Source of the DNA: Sitta carolinensis
Taxonomy: Eukaryota; Chordata; Aves; Passeriformes; Sittidae
NCBI GenBank assembly: GCA_032173965.1
Contig: JAVUNC010000004.1
Coordinates: forward strand, 124,001-188,000
Length of the DNA stretch: 64,000 nucleotides
Direction: 5' to 3'
Position numbers and translations under genes: made by a program. The notes beneath the pieces are model-generated. The model saw only the letters and a program-made list of their open reading frames with translations. It was not told the origin of the DNA and made no database searches. Shown one piece after another: positions 49,001 to 61,719 of this stretch (positions are counted from its first letter, which is position 1; the number at the start of each line of letters is the position of its first letter).

Positions 49001-52000
49001 CTCCGCCCCCCCCCGTGTGCCCTCCTCGCCCCCCCCCGTGTGCCCTCCGCCCCCCCGTGTGCCTCCGCCCCCCCCGTGTGCCTCCCGCCCCCCCCGTGTG
49101 CCATCCCGCCCCCCCGTGTGCCTCCGCCCCCCGTGTGCCTCCTGCCCCCCCCGTGTGCCATCCTGCCCCCCCCGTGTGTCGCCCCCTGCATCCCCCCCCG
49201 TGTGCCTCCTGCCCCCCCCGTGTGCCTCCGCCCCCCCGTTGCCTCCCCCCCCCCGTGTGCCCTCCTGCCCCCCCCCGTGTGCCTCCTGCCCCCCCCGTGT
49301 GCCATCCTGCCCCCCCGTGTGCTCCGCGTGTGCCATCCCCCCCCCCCCGTGTGCCATCCCGCCCCCCCCCCCCCCCGTGTGCCATCCCCTCTGCCCGGGG
49401 CTCAGTGAGGGGACAGGGCAGGACAGGCGGCACAGGGGGCTCAGCAGGGGCAGCACAGACTGATGGTGGTGCCAGTGCTGGGTTTTCTCCCCAGCAGAAT
49501 TTCCATCTCTTTAATTACGCTGCTGTTTGGTCACCTGGGACTTATCCCAGTTATTGTGTTGGGGGTTCACTGTCTTGCTGGCTTCTGTGAATGCTCAGAA
49601 AAGAGAGCACTGAAATGCTGCTTCTTGGTTTATCCCTGTTTTCATTTACTCTCTCCAGTGAGGGCTGGGGAAATGTCCTGTGTTCCCATTCAGTGTTTGC
49701 TCGTTTTGAACTGAGATGATCACTTGCCTGTTCAGAAGCTTTTTTCATCCCAGTGCCAGCAGTTCCATTGCAAAGAGTGCTACAGGACCAGAAGCTTACT
49801 GGTCCAGTTTCCTGAGCAAGGAACAAAGTTCTCATTTTACAGGACACTGGAACTCTGGAGTGAGAAGAGACCAAGGAGTCATAGATAAAAAGCAGCAGAA
49901 CTCAGTGGTTGCTGGGCTGTGATCTAGTTCTGTGTGTGTAAATTTTGAAATATTGCTGGCAGCATGGACACATCCAGATATTTGAGATTGCTGTCTTGTA
50001 AGTAAGAGTAGGCAGTGTTTTGGGGCAGCTGTAGCACATTTAAGGTGATGAAGCACAGAAAAGGTCCCATTGTTGAACATATCACAGGATGTGTTCTTCC
50101 TGACCTCGGGTGTGTGGGATGGACTTGAAGGAATGTGGGGAGGTGAGCTGAGCAGGGGAAGGGCTCAGGAGAATGGCTCAGCCTGGCCATCTGCTCCAGG
50201 CTCTGCACTGCAATAGCCAAGGGGGGTCTGCTTGCCCAGAGGGGAGAGAGTTCAGGCACTTGGCTGTAAAATCACGGGGTGCCTTCCTCAAAGCTGGCTG
50301 ATCCACAGAGGCCTTATGGAGAGGAGGGCTGTGCTGTGTGTGGCTTGGGTTATTGACCCTTGTGCTTTGTCCAGAGATGGGAATGGAGCTGGGAAAGGGT
50401 CTGGAGCACGGGTCTGATGAGGAGTGGCTGAGGGAGCTGGGAAGGGCTCAGCCTGGAGAAAAGGAGGATCAGGGGACGTCCCCACTCTACAGCTCCTGAC
50501 AGGAGGGTGCAGCCAGGTGGGGGCCACACTTGTCTCCCAGGAAACAGATGGGAGAAGAGGAAACAGTCTCCAGCTGAGCCAGGGCAGCTTGACTATTATG
50601 AGCAGTTTCTTTGTGGAAAGGTTTGTCCAGCCTTGGCACAGGCTGGCCAGGGCAGGGGTGGAGTCCCCATCCCTAGGGGGGTTTAAAAGCAGTGTGCATG
50701 TGGCACTTGGGGACAGGGGACAGCACTTTGGGTTGGCAGTGCTGGGGCAATGGTTGGGCTCAGTGGTCTCAGAGGGCTTTTCCAACCCAAACAGATTTGT
50801 GTTTCTGTGATTTTCTGTGGGTCTAATGCAATCCCTGTCATTCCAGACGTTTGCTCTCTCTTTCAGGATGCCCACAACTGTATTCCCGAGCTGGACAGTG
50901 AAACAGCCATGTTCTCTGTCTACGATGGACACGGAGGTAACTGCATTTGCTTTGCTCTGTCTGTCCTGGAGTGTGACCCCTCTGGGCTCTCTGTGGCTGC
51001 TGGGGCACCCACCTCTTGTTAGGAATTATGCTTCTTGGTGGGAAGCATCTTCTTTGCTAGATACCGTCAATGGGAGGTTCTGAACCTCTGTGGAGTCCTA
51101 GAAGGAAGGTCAGGGTTTGATCTGAAATTGAAATCAGACATGTATTCAATCTTTTATACCTTTTGAGAATGGCTGTTTTTGTGGTGTATAAGCTGGGCAG
51201 GAGAGTTGCAGAAGAAAAAGTGGTAAGAAAAATCACCTCAGATTGACTCTAGGCAGTGTGTTCTAGTGGTTGCCCGAGGAAAGAGATAGAATCAAAACAG
51301 GCAGATCCATTCCCTGTAAGGGTTCCTTAAACTGGAGATCACAGCCATTCCATCCTGGAGACATGCTGGAGTCTTCTGCATGAACTAACTCTTCTCAGCT
51401 TTGTCTAATTGCAATTTAAGAAGGTTTCTATGTTTGGTGATTGTTTGCATTTTGCATGGAATCATTATTTGAAAAAGATAGTTAAATCTGCCACCTGATA
51501 ATTTCACTGCAGTATCCACAACACAAGAAATGAGTGAATAATCACTCTGGTAGTACTTTTCACTTTTACTATTTTGGACTCCGTGTTTTTTTCCAGTCAG
51601 AGGTGTCCTAGGCTTGCTTGTATGGCTGATTATTGCTATTAAATATTATTGTTAATATTATTACAGAATTTCCTCTGCTGATATAATGTAAGAGCTCAAG
51701 ATCCTGCTGTTAAGTCTAACAAATTATTTTAATTTTGATCATCCTGAGTGATCAATCATGCTTTACTGACCTCTTTTCCTGCTAACTTGTGTAGATGTTG
51801 AACAACATAGCTTTTCAAAGAGCTCTCCCAGTGGCCATGCTCCATTCTGAAAACTGCTTCTATCTAACCTCCCTGCTTTTCTCGTGGCAGCTTAGTATGG
51901 AAAACATTTGATGATTTATTTGAAAACTCTTAGAAAATGTGTGCAGTAGATGAACTAAACTGCCTGTTTGCTCCTGTCCACTGTCTATAACACTTTGTGA

Positions 52001-55000
52001 CTGTCACTGCTGCATATGTAGCATGTGCGTGTATAGCAAGCAGCTCTTCCAAAGATGTCACCTCAGTCTGAAGAATGCATTTCATGTCCTGAAATTATTT
52101 TTTTCCTGAACTTCATCTTAGAGTGTGCAGAGGCCCATGTGGAGCAGTCACTGATATCCTGAAGGGTATCTTTGAGAACATCTGTCTTTGAAGATGATGG
52201 GTTGGTGCTGAGAGGCAGAGAGGGACAAGGAGGTGGGAGGTAGGGATCAGGAGCTACTCACCTCAGAAACTGTTTGGATGTGTCAGGCAAAAATAAAGAT
52301 AAGGAGCATCTACCAAAAATGGGTCAAGAATGAATAGTATCAAACCATCTGTTCTCCTCTGAGCTCAGTGTGTTAGTTTCTCAGCTGCCAAGGTCTTTTT
52401 CTATGTGTTGGGTTTTAGAGAGACTTTGGACACTCATGACATTCCTGTTAGAACAGGACATTAGATACTGTGTTTGGGGTTCTTAAATGTAAGATAAATG
52501 GAAGACTCAAGATAGACATTAGGGAAAGGCATGGAATGGCAAAGCACTGGCATGAGTTGCTAAGTCATATTTTAGATTTCTAATGATTGAATCTCTACAG
52601 CTTTCCCTAGACAAACCATATCATGAAGGATATGGATATAGTTCAGTCTGACTTAGAAGATCAGCTTTTGCCCATTCCCTACTATTGTGATTTTATTGAT
52701 GCATTAGTTCTTCAGTTTGAAGCAATTTCTCAGGTTTCTCCCATGTAAGAGTAAGTTTTTGGGTGGGAACCTTGCTAAGCTTTATTAGCTGGCAGTGCAA
52801 AAACTGAATTTAGCTTCTGTTATATACTTTGCCCATCTCTCAGCCTGAAACTCTCCAGTAAGCTTCCTGCTCCAGATAGGTTAGGAAGAGTTTTTGTTGC
52901 AGTGTTATTTGAAAAAGGGCAAGTTTGGGTGGGGTTTTTTTTTTTTACATATTAGCATTTTCCATTTCATTCATCAATTTTTCTCTTATTTTTTCCTCTT
53001 GTGGACAAGCCTTCCAGTGTTTGAAAGAGGCTGCTGGGCCAGTTTTTTGCCTTTCCCAAGTTCTTTTTTATGTGCCCTGGCCTCCCTGTCCCCAGATCCT
53101 GGAGGATGATATTTGGGCCCTCTTTCCCTTGAGTGGGAGCAGGGGCAGGTTTGATCAGTCTCTATTGCTGTCTCCTCCTGCTTTAGCCTTTCTTTTAGTA
53201 ACGTGTCTTCATTGACATTAATGTGTCTTGCATTGCTCACCTGTCCTGAGGTTTTCCTCTCTCTTTGCTATTTGCCTTTTTACTACTTTTTAAAAATTAT
53301 TTACTGTTATTGTTTTAAATTTCTCTCGACTCAAGGGTTTCCTGCCTTTTACTCTTCCAGTCCACTCCCCAGTTCCACAAGAGGTGGGCAAGTGGCTGGC
53401 TGGTGCTTAGTTGCCCCCTGGGGTTGAACCAGAACAGTCCTTTCCTGGCAGGAAGGGTTGGAGCAAGTAATGGACAGACCCCAGGGCATGTCAGAGGGGA
53501 TTTGTGTCTGTTAACAGCTGCAGGTCACAGTGCTGGTTCAGGTGTTCCCAAGATCACTTTACCTGACTTACACCACACTCTTTTTTTGTGCTGTCCCCGT
53601 TAGAGGCTGGTGCTGGGTCCTGCTGTTTGCTGGGTTCTGCAGTGGTTAGTGGTGTTTGACTGAGAGAGCTGTTATTGAAACACTGACCTTGAGCCTCATC
53701 TGGCATTTGAGCTCTGCACTGAGGCCATTGCTATCCTTCAGGTTCCATCTCATGGAGACAACTAACAATTTTTCACCTTCCTCCAAGAGGTCTTTTGGGG
53801 TTTTTTTGAGAAAACAGAAATGGCCAACAGCCTTCACAGGCAAGACTTTCTCCCTACTATCCCATCAAACACTGCCCTCAGTCAATGTGGAGCCATTCCC
53901 CCTTGTCCTGTCACTCCAGCCCTTGTCAAGGGCCCTCTCCAGTGTTCCCAGGTCAGACCCAGTCTCTTTGTTCCTTGGATCTGTACCATGGAGTGCTTTG
54001 CAGCACTGTGCAGCAGCAGCCATTTTGCTGTTTCTGTTCTCTGTCAATGGCACTTGATCCCTTCTCTGTAGGTACATTGGAGAAGTCCCTTGTCTGTCTT
54101 TCTCCTAAGCCTCCCCACTTCTCTGCTTCTCACTGTGTTCCCTTTGCTGAACTGATGGCTGGCTGCTGTTTTCCTCTCACTTCCCCTGATCCCCATTCCT
54201 CACGGAGCTTTGCTCCTGCCTGCACAACTCTTGGTCATGCCCAGCTGCCTGCACAGTCTCTGCTGGGCTCAGAGAAGGGCAGGGAAGTTGGGATGTGCAG
54301 CAGGAAGATCAGGAGTCGTGTGGCTGGTCCATCCTGTGTGAAAATGGCCCTGGTTGTACCTACTGCCACAGGAAAGCCCCAGGTTCAGGTAGGCTCTGCC
54401 ATGCTGTGCCCAGCCACCCACACTGCTACTTCTTTGTACTGTGACAGGGAATGATTGGTGCAGCACAGCCTCAAGGTGTTCCTGGAGCCTGCAGTGGGAC
54501 CCTCCACCTGCCTGCAGCTTGCCCTGCTCCTCTCCCTCTTTCTGTGCATTTTTTCATTTCAGCTGTTTCTCAGTTTCTGGCTCTAATTTTTCCTCTTTGT
54601 GAGGTGTGAGCCATGTTCCTGTGTCCTATACTGTTCTTTCCTCATATAAAAACCTCAGTCACTAGTCTGATTTCTTACAACTCACACTACTCTTGTCCTG
54701 TTCAAGATAAGCTGCAGAAACTCATCATCCCTCAATGTTTACTTTTCCTTCGCTTTTAATAGCACCTTAAGATCTAAACAAATGCCTCCCATGCTCTGTT
54801 CCATACCTGACAAGGTTACTTACCAAGCTGGGGCAGTTCTGGCTTTTAAGAATCTCTCAGCTGCTCTAGGACGAGCACTTGACTTGAGCTGTCTCTCAGT
54901 ACTGCTCATCCCCTGTGCTCTCAGCAGTGTTCTGGCTGCTGTTTATCTTGCTGTGCTCTGTCCTGCACCAGGTGACTGCCCTATCTCCTGAGAAGTTCAT

Positions 55001-58000
55001 CTCAATCTCTGGGATCTCACTGCCATTGGTCTGGAACACACAGTAGAATACAGAACACTTTTTATGTGCTCACTGCACATTGGCATTGCTCCAATAGAAC
55101 CTACAGTGAGCAAAAGCTTCCCTTCTTCTTTCATTGACATGTGAAATTAAAGATTTCCAGGTAGGCTGGACCTAAAGAGTCTGCCTAAATGTCACTGTGG
55201 GCCTAAACTTCCTCTCAGGAAGTTCACAGCATTGGCCAAACCTGGTGGTTTGGAGCTCTGAGGTTTGCCAGGGCCATCTACATCCTTCTGGGAAGGTGTG
55301 AGCAGGATCCCCATATTCAGCTGCTGTGTCACTGTTCTGTGTCTGGAGCAGCTCTGTCTTGTGTCCCAGGATTTACCTCAGGAATTCAGTTGCTCAAGAG
55401 GAGATTCTGTCTGCAAGGATCAGTCTCTTTAAATAGTTTCTGCTCTTTTTCAGGAGAAGAAGTTGCCCTGTACTGTGCCAAGTACCTCCCTGAGATCATC
55501 AAAGACCAGAAGGCCTACAAGGAAGGCAAATTACAGAAGGTAAGGAGCCAACTGTGCCCTGGACTGAGTGAGTGCCAACACAGAGGAAAGCCCTTATGTC
55601 ACCACCCAGTTGGGGTGGGCTGTCCAGGGAGGTGATGGAGTCTCCATTCTTGGAGCTGTCGAGACCTGTCTGGGCATAGTCCTGGCCAGCTGACTCTGGG
55701 TGTCCCTGCTGGAGCAGGGTGTTGCATCAGGAGAACCCTGTAGGTCCCTGCCAGCTGTGGTTAGCTACAGTGTGCAAGCTGGGAGAGGCTGGATTGCACA
55801 GCATGGCAGGCAGGCACCCTGGAGGGGAGGGGCAGCTGCCCATTCATGTCTGTGTTCACACACAGGCCCTGGAAGATGCATTCTTGGCCATTGATGCCAA
55901 ACTCACCACAGAGGAGGTGATTAAGGAGCTCTCTCAAATGGCTGGGCGGCCACAGGATGATGAAGATGAGAAGGAGAAAGTTGCTGATGAAGATGATGGT
56001 AAGTCAGATGCCACTGAGCCAACAAAGCTGCAGCTCCAGGACAGGGATGTAGAGCAGCAGGGTCAAGTCTCCTTGGGCCCAAGGGTTTTTGTCCCAGTTT
56101 CTCAGTTAAATTTTGGCTGAGTTGAGCTACTGCCCCTTAGCATCGTCCGTGGCTTTGGGCTGGTGCTAGAGGAACTCTTACCCATTTGCAAGCTTAATGC
56201 TGTGGATAACAAAACATCCTATCACCATTTTCTATAGAGCTTCCTCCATGGGCTGCAGGGTTCCAGGATACGTCAGGAACTCTGAGCTGGGCTCAGCTGT
56301 GGAAGGGAAATGTTGTGGTCTGCAGTGCTCAGCTGCCCCTGGCTGGTGGCAGCCACCAGCTGCACATAGGATTGAAGCAGATCCTGGTCTCTTCAGCAAT
56401 TCTTCTTCCCACAAAGAAGTGTTTCACCAGCAAGTGGTTGCCATGCCAGGAGGTGTTTCCTGGGGTAGAATCCTGTGCTGCTCTTGCTGAGTGGCCAGCC
56501 TTGAGGCAGATGCATGGTGATCCTGTCACTTTTGAACAATATGTCAGTCTGGAAACACTGAACTTGTTGTTTCCTTTTCTCCAGCTGACAGGGCTGAATT
56601 GGGTGGATTTTCTTTCTTTATGTTCTGTATTTTTCAGGCACATTTGGGCTATCTGTATTTGTCCTCCTTTTGGGCTTAAATAGCAAAGCAAACTATATGC
56701 AAGGGGATGTCAGTAGGGAAGCAGTGGTCTTTGGCCCATGGTCATTGGGGAAAGTCATTCCACTTTCTGTTTGGAGATAGCCAAAGCTGTGCTCTCACCT
56801 GATGTACCTGTCCAGATGACAGCTGGTGGGGATCCCTGGGGTGTTTCAAGTTTGTGGACCAGCTGTTCTCTTGTTCCCAGCTGCATCATTAATGACCAAA
56901 GCTGCACATGGAAGTGGTGACTCTGCTTTCCTGCAGCTCCCAAGAATCTTGTGCTTGAGAAAGTGAGGCTCTGTCCCCTGGCCCACACACCTGATGTGAA
57001 CACTGTGCCACTTCCAGCCCTTAGCCTGATGTAAACACACCCTGGTGCTGTCAGGGAGCACTGGGCCCGGGCAGTGGGGGCACTGGCAGGCTGTGCTGTG
57101 GCCACAGCTGTGGCCTTGCTGTTCCCATCCTGCCCACCTGTAGCATCTGGGAGCTGTGGGAGGGCACAGGCCTGGCTGTGTGGGTCAAGAGTCAGCCTGG
57201 GGAGCCCTGCTGGGACTGCCAGCAGCAGCCTCAGCTGGGGCAGCTCACCACGGACCCAGTGTGGTGGGTATCCTGCCCTCTCACCCTCTCTATCCTTGTC
57301 CCCTCCCTCTTCCATTCGCAGTGGATAATGAGGAAGCTGCTCTTCTGCATGAAGAAGCCACAATGACCATCGAGGAGCTTCTCACACGTTATGGACAAAA
57401 CTGCACCAAGAACCTCAAAGCCAAGTCTGTAGCTGCAGCTGGGGATAACGCTGTGGAGGGGACAGGCAAGCAGCATGATGGGGAGTCAAATATGAATGGA
57501 GAGGCTGACCCAGGGGAGCTTCCCGACCACAAGGAGAGGAAGAACGGGAAGCCAGACGAAGAAATCACGGGTATTTCCTCCACCTCAGACAAAGCCAGCG
57601 CTGGAGGCAACAGCCCTGCTCTGCAGAAGCCTGAACTAGGCAAAGGTGACGAGGCCGTCACCTCTTCTACTGGGGAGGCCGGGCCCTCCTGCTCCTCTAC
57701 GGGAAAGCCCCAGCGCACAACCAAATCCAAATTTTTTGAGGACAGTGAGGATGAGTCAGATGAGGTTGAGGAAGAGGAGGAAGACAGTGAGGTAGGAAAC
57801 AGCACTGGAACAGAGTGGCCTTGTGGCTGGGCAGAATGCATTGCTTGTGATGGTACTTGAAACGAGCCTCTGGCTCATCCTAGGTGTGTTCCTAGGAGCA
57901 GGTGTTTCAGGCTGATCCTTTGAGGCCATCCCATGGGAGTGTTTGGGATTGTTGAGCTAACCCCGAAGGACACACCCTCATCCTGCAGCAGCCATAGCTG

Positions 58001-61000
58001 ATAGCCCTTGGTCCTGCTGCATGCATCCCTTCATCCACTGCTGTAGTGGTACCAGCTGCTCTGGTTGTAGCCATCGAGTGCGGGGGACACGTGGCAGGTC
58101 ACCTCACACCTCTGGGGGACTGACCATTGGTCCCCAGCATGGAGGGACTGGCGGGGACAGCCCCAAGTGCCCCGGGTGACTCCTGGATATCTCTCCTTTC
58201 TTGTAGGAATGTAGTGAGGATGAGGATGGTTACAGCAGTGAAGAGGCAGAGAATGAAGATGATGAAGATGACACTGAAGAGGCAGAGGAGGATGAGGATG
58301 AAGAGGAGGAAATGTTGTTACCAGGCATGGAGGGGAAAGAGGAGGTGCGCACCCTGGTTTTGTGTTCTGCAGCTTAGTGTGGAGTCAGGGGCTCTTGGGA
58401 CACTCAGCAAGGGATTGTTCCTGTCCTCGTGGGGATAAAACACCCTGTGCAGTCTCCTGGGGCTGAGGAAGCTGCTGACAGCCTGGGTTGAGACATGGGC
58501 CTGGATCTGGATAGCAGGTTGAGATTGAAGAGGCTGATCCTGCCGCTGGGCATGAGGTGCTTGGCAAGTGGTGTGGAGGGAGAGCACGGGGCAAGAACAG
58601 GAGAGCAAGCTCCAGAGCACAGCATGATTGACTCCTCTCCAGGAGGAAAGCCCGTGCCAAGGCTGCAGCTCTTCAGCCCATGACAGTGCAGTCAGGCAGA
58701 CCAGGGAAAGAGGATGTGACTTCCCAGGTGCCAGTTTCTCCCTTTGGGGAAATGGCCTCACTTGAAGTGAGGATGTGCTTGAGCTGGGCTGGGTTGGGTT
58801 GGAATTAGCACATTAGAGTGGAGGGGACAGACTTCTGGAACACGAGAGAATTCTGACCAACCACACTGCCTGAGACTGGGATGGAGGTGTTGCCTAACCC
58901 TGCCCCTCAGTGAACACGCTCCTGGTATTTCCCACTTCCCTCAGGCATTCGCCATTGTTCCATATGTGATTATGGGGTGTGATGCAGCACTGTGGGATCT
59001 GGGACACTGCTGGGGCTGTGCAGCTGATGCTGGTTCCCTTAATGACCCAACAGGGAGCTAGAGGAAGAAATCTCACCAAAACTGTGTCTCTTGCAGCCTG
59101 GCTCAGACAGTGGGACTACAGCTGTGGTGGCACTGATCCGGGGCAAGCAGCTGATCGTGGCCAATGCTGGGGACTCGCGCTGCGTCGTGTCCGAGGGCGG
59201 CAAGGCTGTCGACATGTCATACGACCACAAGCCAGAGGACGAGGTGGAGCTGGCCAGGATAAAGAATGCTGGTGGCAAGGTCACCATGGATGGCAGGGTG
59301 AACGGCGGCCTCAACCTCTCCAGGGCCATTGGTAAGCAGGAGGGAGGGGATGGTGGCAGGCCTGGCTCAAGAGCACGGCACTGCCGGCCGCAGAGGTTAG
59401 GGAACAGCTTTTAATGAGATGAGTGAAACCTGTTCAATATTTGGCAGGAGATTTCAGTCTAATTGGAGAAAACGTCTGTGAAACAGTTGGACTTCAGTGG
59501 AAAGTAGTAGTTGGCTGTTGTGCCAGCAGCTGGGTTGTCAGAAACCACCTCATGTAAACTGTCCCAAAACCAGACCACTGCCTTTGGAACAGGACTTTTC
59601 TTGCTCACTCTGGGTTATTGAGGAATCTTGGTGTGTTGCTTCTGGGGACCTGGTTCCATGGCAGTTTGAGCCTCTTTATTCATCTGAGTGTGTACAGAAG
59701 GACCCAAACTACTGAAATCATTATCTTAGTGTAAAGATAAAAAAAAAACCTCTAGGATGGAAACAAGCAGTTTATCTAGAGAGACACTTGCATTCCCACC
59801 TGCTATTTTGTGGTGGCCCTGGAAGTCTGTTGATAGGATGATTCCTCATAAACTGCTAGCCATAGCTGAAGACCAGTTTTCTCAAGAGAACTTTGAATCA
59901 TAAAATGAACCCTGGAGTGGTTTAGGTGGGAAGGGACCTTAAAGCTCAATTCCAGCCACAGCCATGGGCTGTGGACACCATCATTAGACCAGGTTGTTCC
60001 AGGCCCCATCCAGCCTGGCCTTGAACACTTCCAGGGACAGAGCAGCCACATCCTCTTCAGAGGTGACAGGTGATGTGTGCTGTTGTCTTGGTGTTGGTTG
60101 CCCAAGGAGTTGGGAAAGGGGCACTTGGTTTGGAGTAAAGAGATGCTGAGCTGGCCAAGACCCCTCTTGCCTGGGCTTGCCAGAGCTTATACCTGGAACC
60201 TGCAATGGTTTTTCTGCTTCATGGCCCACAGCCTGATCACAGATTGTGGGAGCACTCACTGATCCAGGAAATGCCCTGTGGCAGGGCAGTGCTGCCTGTG
60301 CCCAGACATCTTCCTCCCACCACAGGGGATCACTTCTACAAGCGGAACAAGAACCTGCCTCCAGAAGAACAGATGATCTCTGCCCTGCCTGACATCAAAG
60401 TGCTGACAATAAATGATGACCACGACTTCATGGTCATTGCCTGTGATGGAATCTGGTGAGTGGTGAGGGAGCAGTTGTGCCTCTGGGGCATCACTGCTCC
60501 AGCCTTTTTCCAGAGCTGAGCCTGAGGAAAGCCTGTTGGGCTCTATGGCATGTGTGCTCCCTTTGCCTGCCTTTCTGACCTTTCTGCTCTGCAGGAATGT
60601 GATGAGCAGCCAGGAAGTAGTGGATTTCATCCAGTCGAAGATAACCCAGAAGGATGAGAACGGAGTCCTGCGGCCACTCTCCTCCATTGTAGAAGAGGTA
60701 AGGCTGGGAGCTCTGCTGTCTCTCCAGCAACATGGCATTTCTGCATCCCTGCTCGGCACCTGCCTCTGCCCTCCCGCTCCCTCTCATGGGTTCCCTGGGC
60801 CCTCCAGCCACTGTCTGACCTCAGGGGTGCTGTCCAGCCAAAGGAGTTTCTGCCCACATTCAGAAACCTGGGGCTGCCAAGGCCATCTCTGTCCCTTGTC
60901 CGGTGAGAGCATCATTTGACTACCCCTGCATGGGTCTGGCCTGGCAGCCCCTGAGCCCCTGTCAGGTGCTGGAGTGGGCCCAGTGTGTATCCCTTCTCTC

Positions 61001-61220
61001 TGCTGACTTGCCCTGTCCCTCCCCAGCTGCTGGATCAGTGCTTGGCTCCAGACACCTCAGGGGATGGCACTGGCTGCGATAACATGACCTGCATCATTAT
61101 CAGCTTCAAACCCGTAACACACACCCACCTGCTGAGAGTGGGAAGCGGAAACTGGGGGAGGCAGCGGCACCAGCAGAGGAGAACGGTGGGGACAGCACCA
61201 AGAAGGCCAAACTGGAGTAG
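46070..61220 (+). CDS. PPM1G: PPM1G, PP2C-family Ser/Thr phosphatase (10 exons; frame broken in last exon)
   Basis: Exons: 46070-46189, 50867-50936, 55454-55539, 55866-55998, 57322-57791, 58207-58344, 59097-59331, 60326-60455, 60595-60697 and 61027-61220. The first nine give 495 residues in phase. It is a Mn/Mg-dependent nuclear phosphatase, reported to act on HEXIM1/7SK, H2A-H2B and spliceosomal substrates. Visible PP2C marks: start [18 protein letters not shown] (59-64, metal-binding Asp60 and Gly61); a family-specific acidic insert over exons 5-6 (about 137-339, with [11 protein letters not shown] and [12 protein letters not shown]); [51 protein letters not shown] (Asp513). The phase-0 frame goes off after Pro524 at 61113. 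The conserved basic tail (GKRKL and KKAKLE, stop TAG 61218-61220) is in the next frame, as if one C were missing. Read literally, the phase-0 frame runs to a stop at 61309-61311 and gives 589 residues. Confidence 0.96.
48679..49395. repeat. C-rich minisatellite, about 18-24-bp unit, about 34 copies, in PPM1G intron 1
   Basis: The unit is CCCCCCCGTGTGCCCTCCTG and close relatives. The C-run varies from 5 to about 14 and the second half alternates between CCCTCCTG, CATCCTG, CCTCCG and CCATCCCG. The opposite strand has dozens of G-runs of 5 or more separated by short loops, the classic G-quadruplex pattern. Both strands show long spurious open frames. C-run lengths are likely assembly-sensitive. 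Confidence 0.95.
50370..50815 (+). repeat. CR1-type LINE 3' fragment
   Basis: Forward CR1 text: 'ctggagcacgggtctgatga', 'gaggagtggctgagggagct', 'ggtgcagccaggtgggggcc', 'atccctaggggggtttaaaa', 'gcttttccaacccaaacag', ending in 'tttctgtgattttctgtg'. It is among the more complete CR1 tails in the window. Confidence 0.92.
50937..55453 (+). other. PPM1G intron 2
   Basis: 4.5 kb. The part from 51100 to 53000 is AT-rich and free of recognisable repeats, in contrast to the rest of the window. A short CR1 piece lies near 53885. No exon on either strand is supported. Confidence 0.75.
53880..53955 (-). repeat. Short CR1-type LINE fragment
   Basis: 'gagccattcccccttgtcct' followed by 'gtcactccagcccttgtcaa' and 'gggccctctccag' matches a well-conserved internal segment of the reversed CR1 3' region. 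Confidence 0.7.
55600..55770 (+). repeat. CR1-type LINE fragment in PPM1G intron 3
   Basis: Forward CR1 wording: 'gggctgtccagggaggtgat', 'ggagtctccattcttggagc', 'ctgtctgggcatagtcctgg', 'gtccctgctggagcagggtg'. It lies about 95 bases before exon 4. Confidence 0.8.
59885..60070 (-). repeat. CR1-type LINE 3' fragment in PPM1G intron 7
   Basis: Reversed CR1 end: 'ttgaatcataaaatgaaccc', 'gggaagggaccttaaagctc', 'agaccaggttgttccaggcc', 'ccatccagcctggccttgaa', 'cacttccagggacagagcag'. Confidence 0.88.
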
Positions 61221-61705
61221 AAGGGCCTGCCTGGGGACTGGGCTCTGCTCACCAGACTCTCGTTTCTTACCCATGCTGAACTCAAGACTCCAAGTCTTGT
61301 CCTTTTTTTAGCCTTAGCAGAGGCCTTGTCTGTCCGTGTCCTGGTGGGGGGTGGGGGCGGGTCTGGTTAGCAAGGGCGTGTCCAGCTGTTCATCCTTAAC
61401 CATTCCAAAGAGGGAGCGAGGCCGGAGCTGCGCCTGGGAGCGCTGCGTCACAGAGCCCGTGCTCAGGAGGAGGAGGAGGAGGATGTCCCCCCATTGTCTC
61501 CATGTGGTTGTTGCCATTTCTGTGCCTGTGAATTTCTGTTTGGAGGGAAAAACTTTTTCACTGTTGAGGTTTTTTTAATCTGCACCCGATTATTTAAGGC
61601 CCTTTCTGTTTTTATTTGTGAAACAATCTGGCGGTGGTGCTGTGGCCACGCCGTGTTCAGTTGTACACTTTCAATCAATACTTTTTTCAAACTAAAAGAC
61701 CAGAA

Positions 61706-61711
61706 AATACA
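61706..61711 (+). terminator. PPM1G: Probable PPM1G poly(A) signal (variant AATACA)
   Basis: No AATAAA was seen from the stop codon to 61800. AATACA at this place is followed by a GT-rich element, 'ggtgtggtcttg', the usual downstream signal. The 3' UTR would be about 500 bases. Confidence 0.5.
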
Positions 61712-61719
61712 GGTGTGGT

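Larger units (their letters stand above)
46190..50866 (+). other. PPM1G intron 1
   Basis: 4.7 kb. It holds the C-rich minisatellite at 48679-49395, a poly(A) run at 48075-48090 and a CR1 copy ending 50 bases before exon 2. The interval 46200-48660 shows no conserved exon on either strand. Confidence 0.8.

Noticed and set aside
48435..49590. Several 220-340-codon proline- or glycine-rich open frames on both strands
   Set aside because: Direct translations of the C-rich minisatellite; open in all frames by composition.
61027..61311. Reading the PPM1G last exon literally to the stop at 61309-61311
   Set aside because: Kept only as an alternative. The conserved basic tail is in the other frame with a stop at 61218-61220, so a missing base is the simpler explanation.
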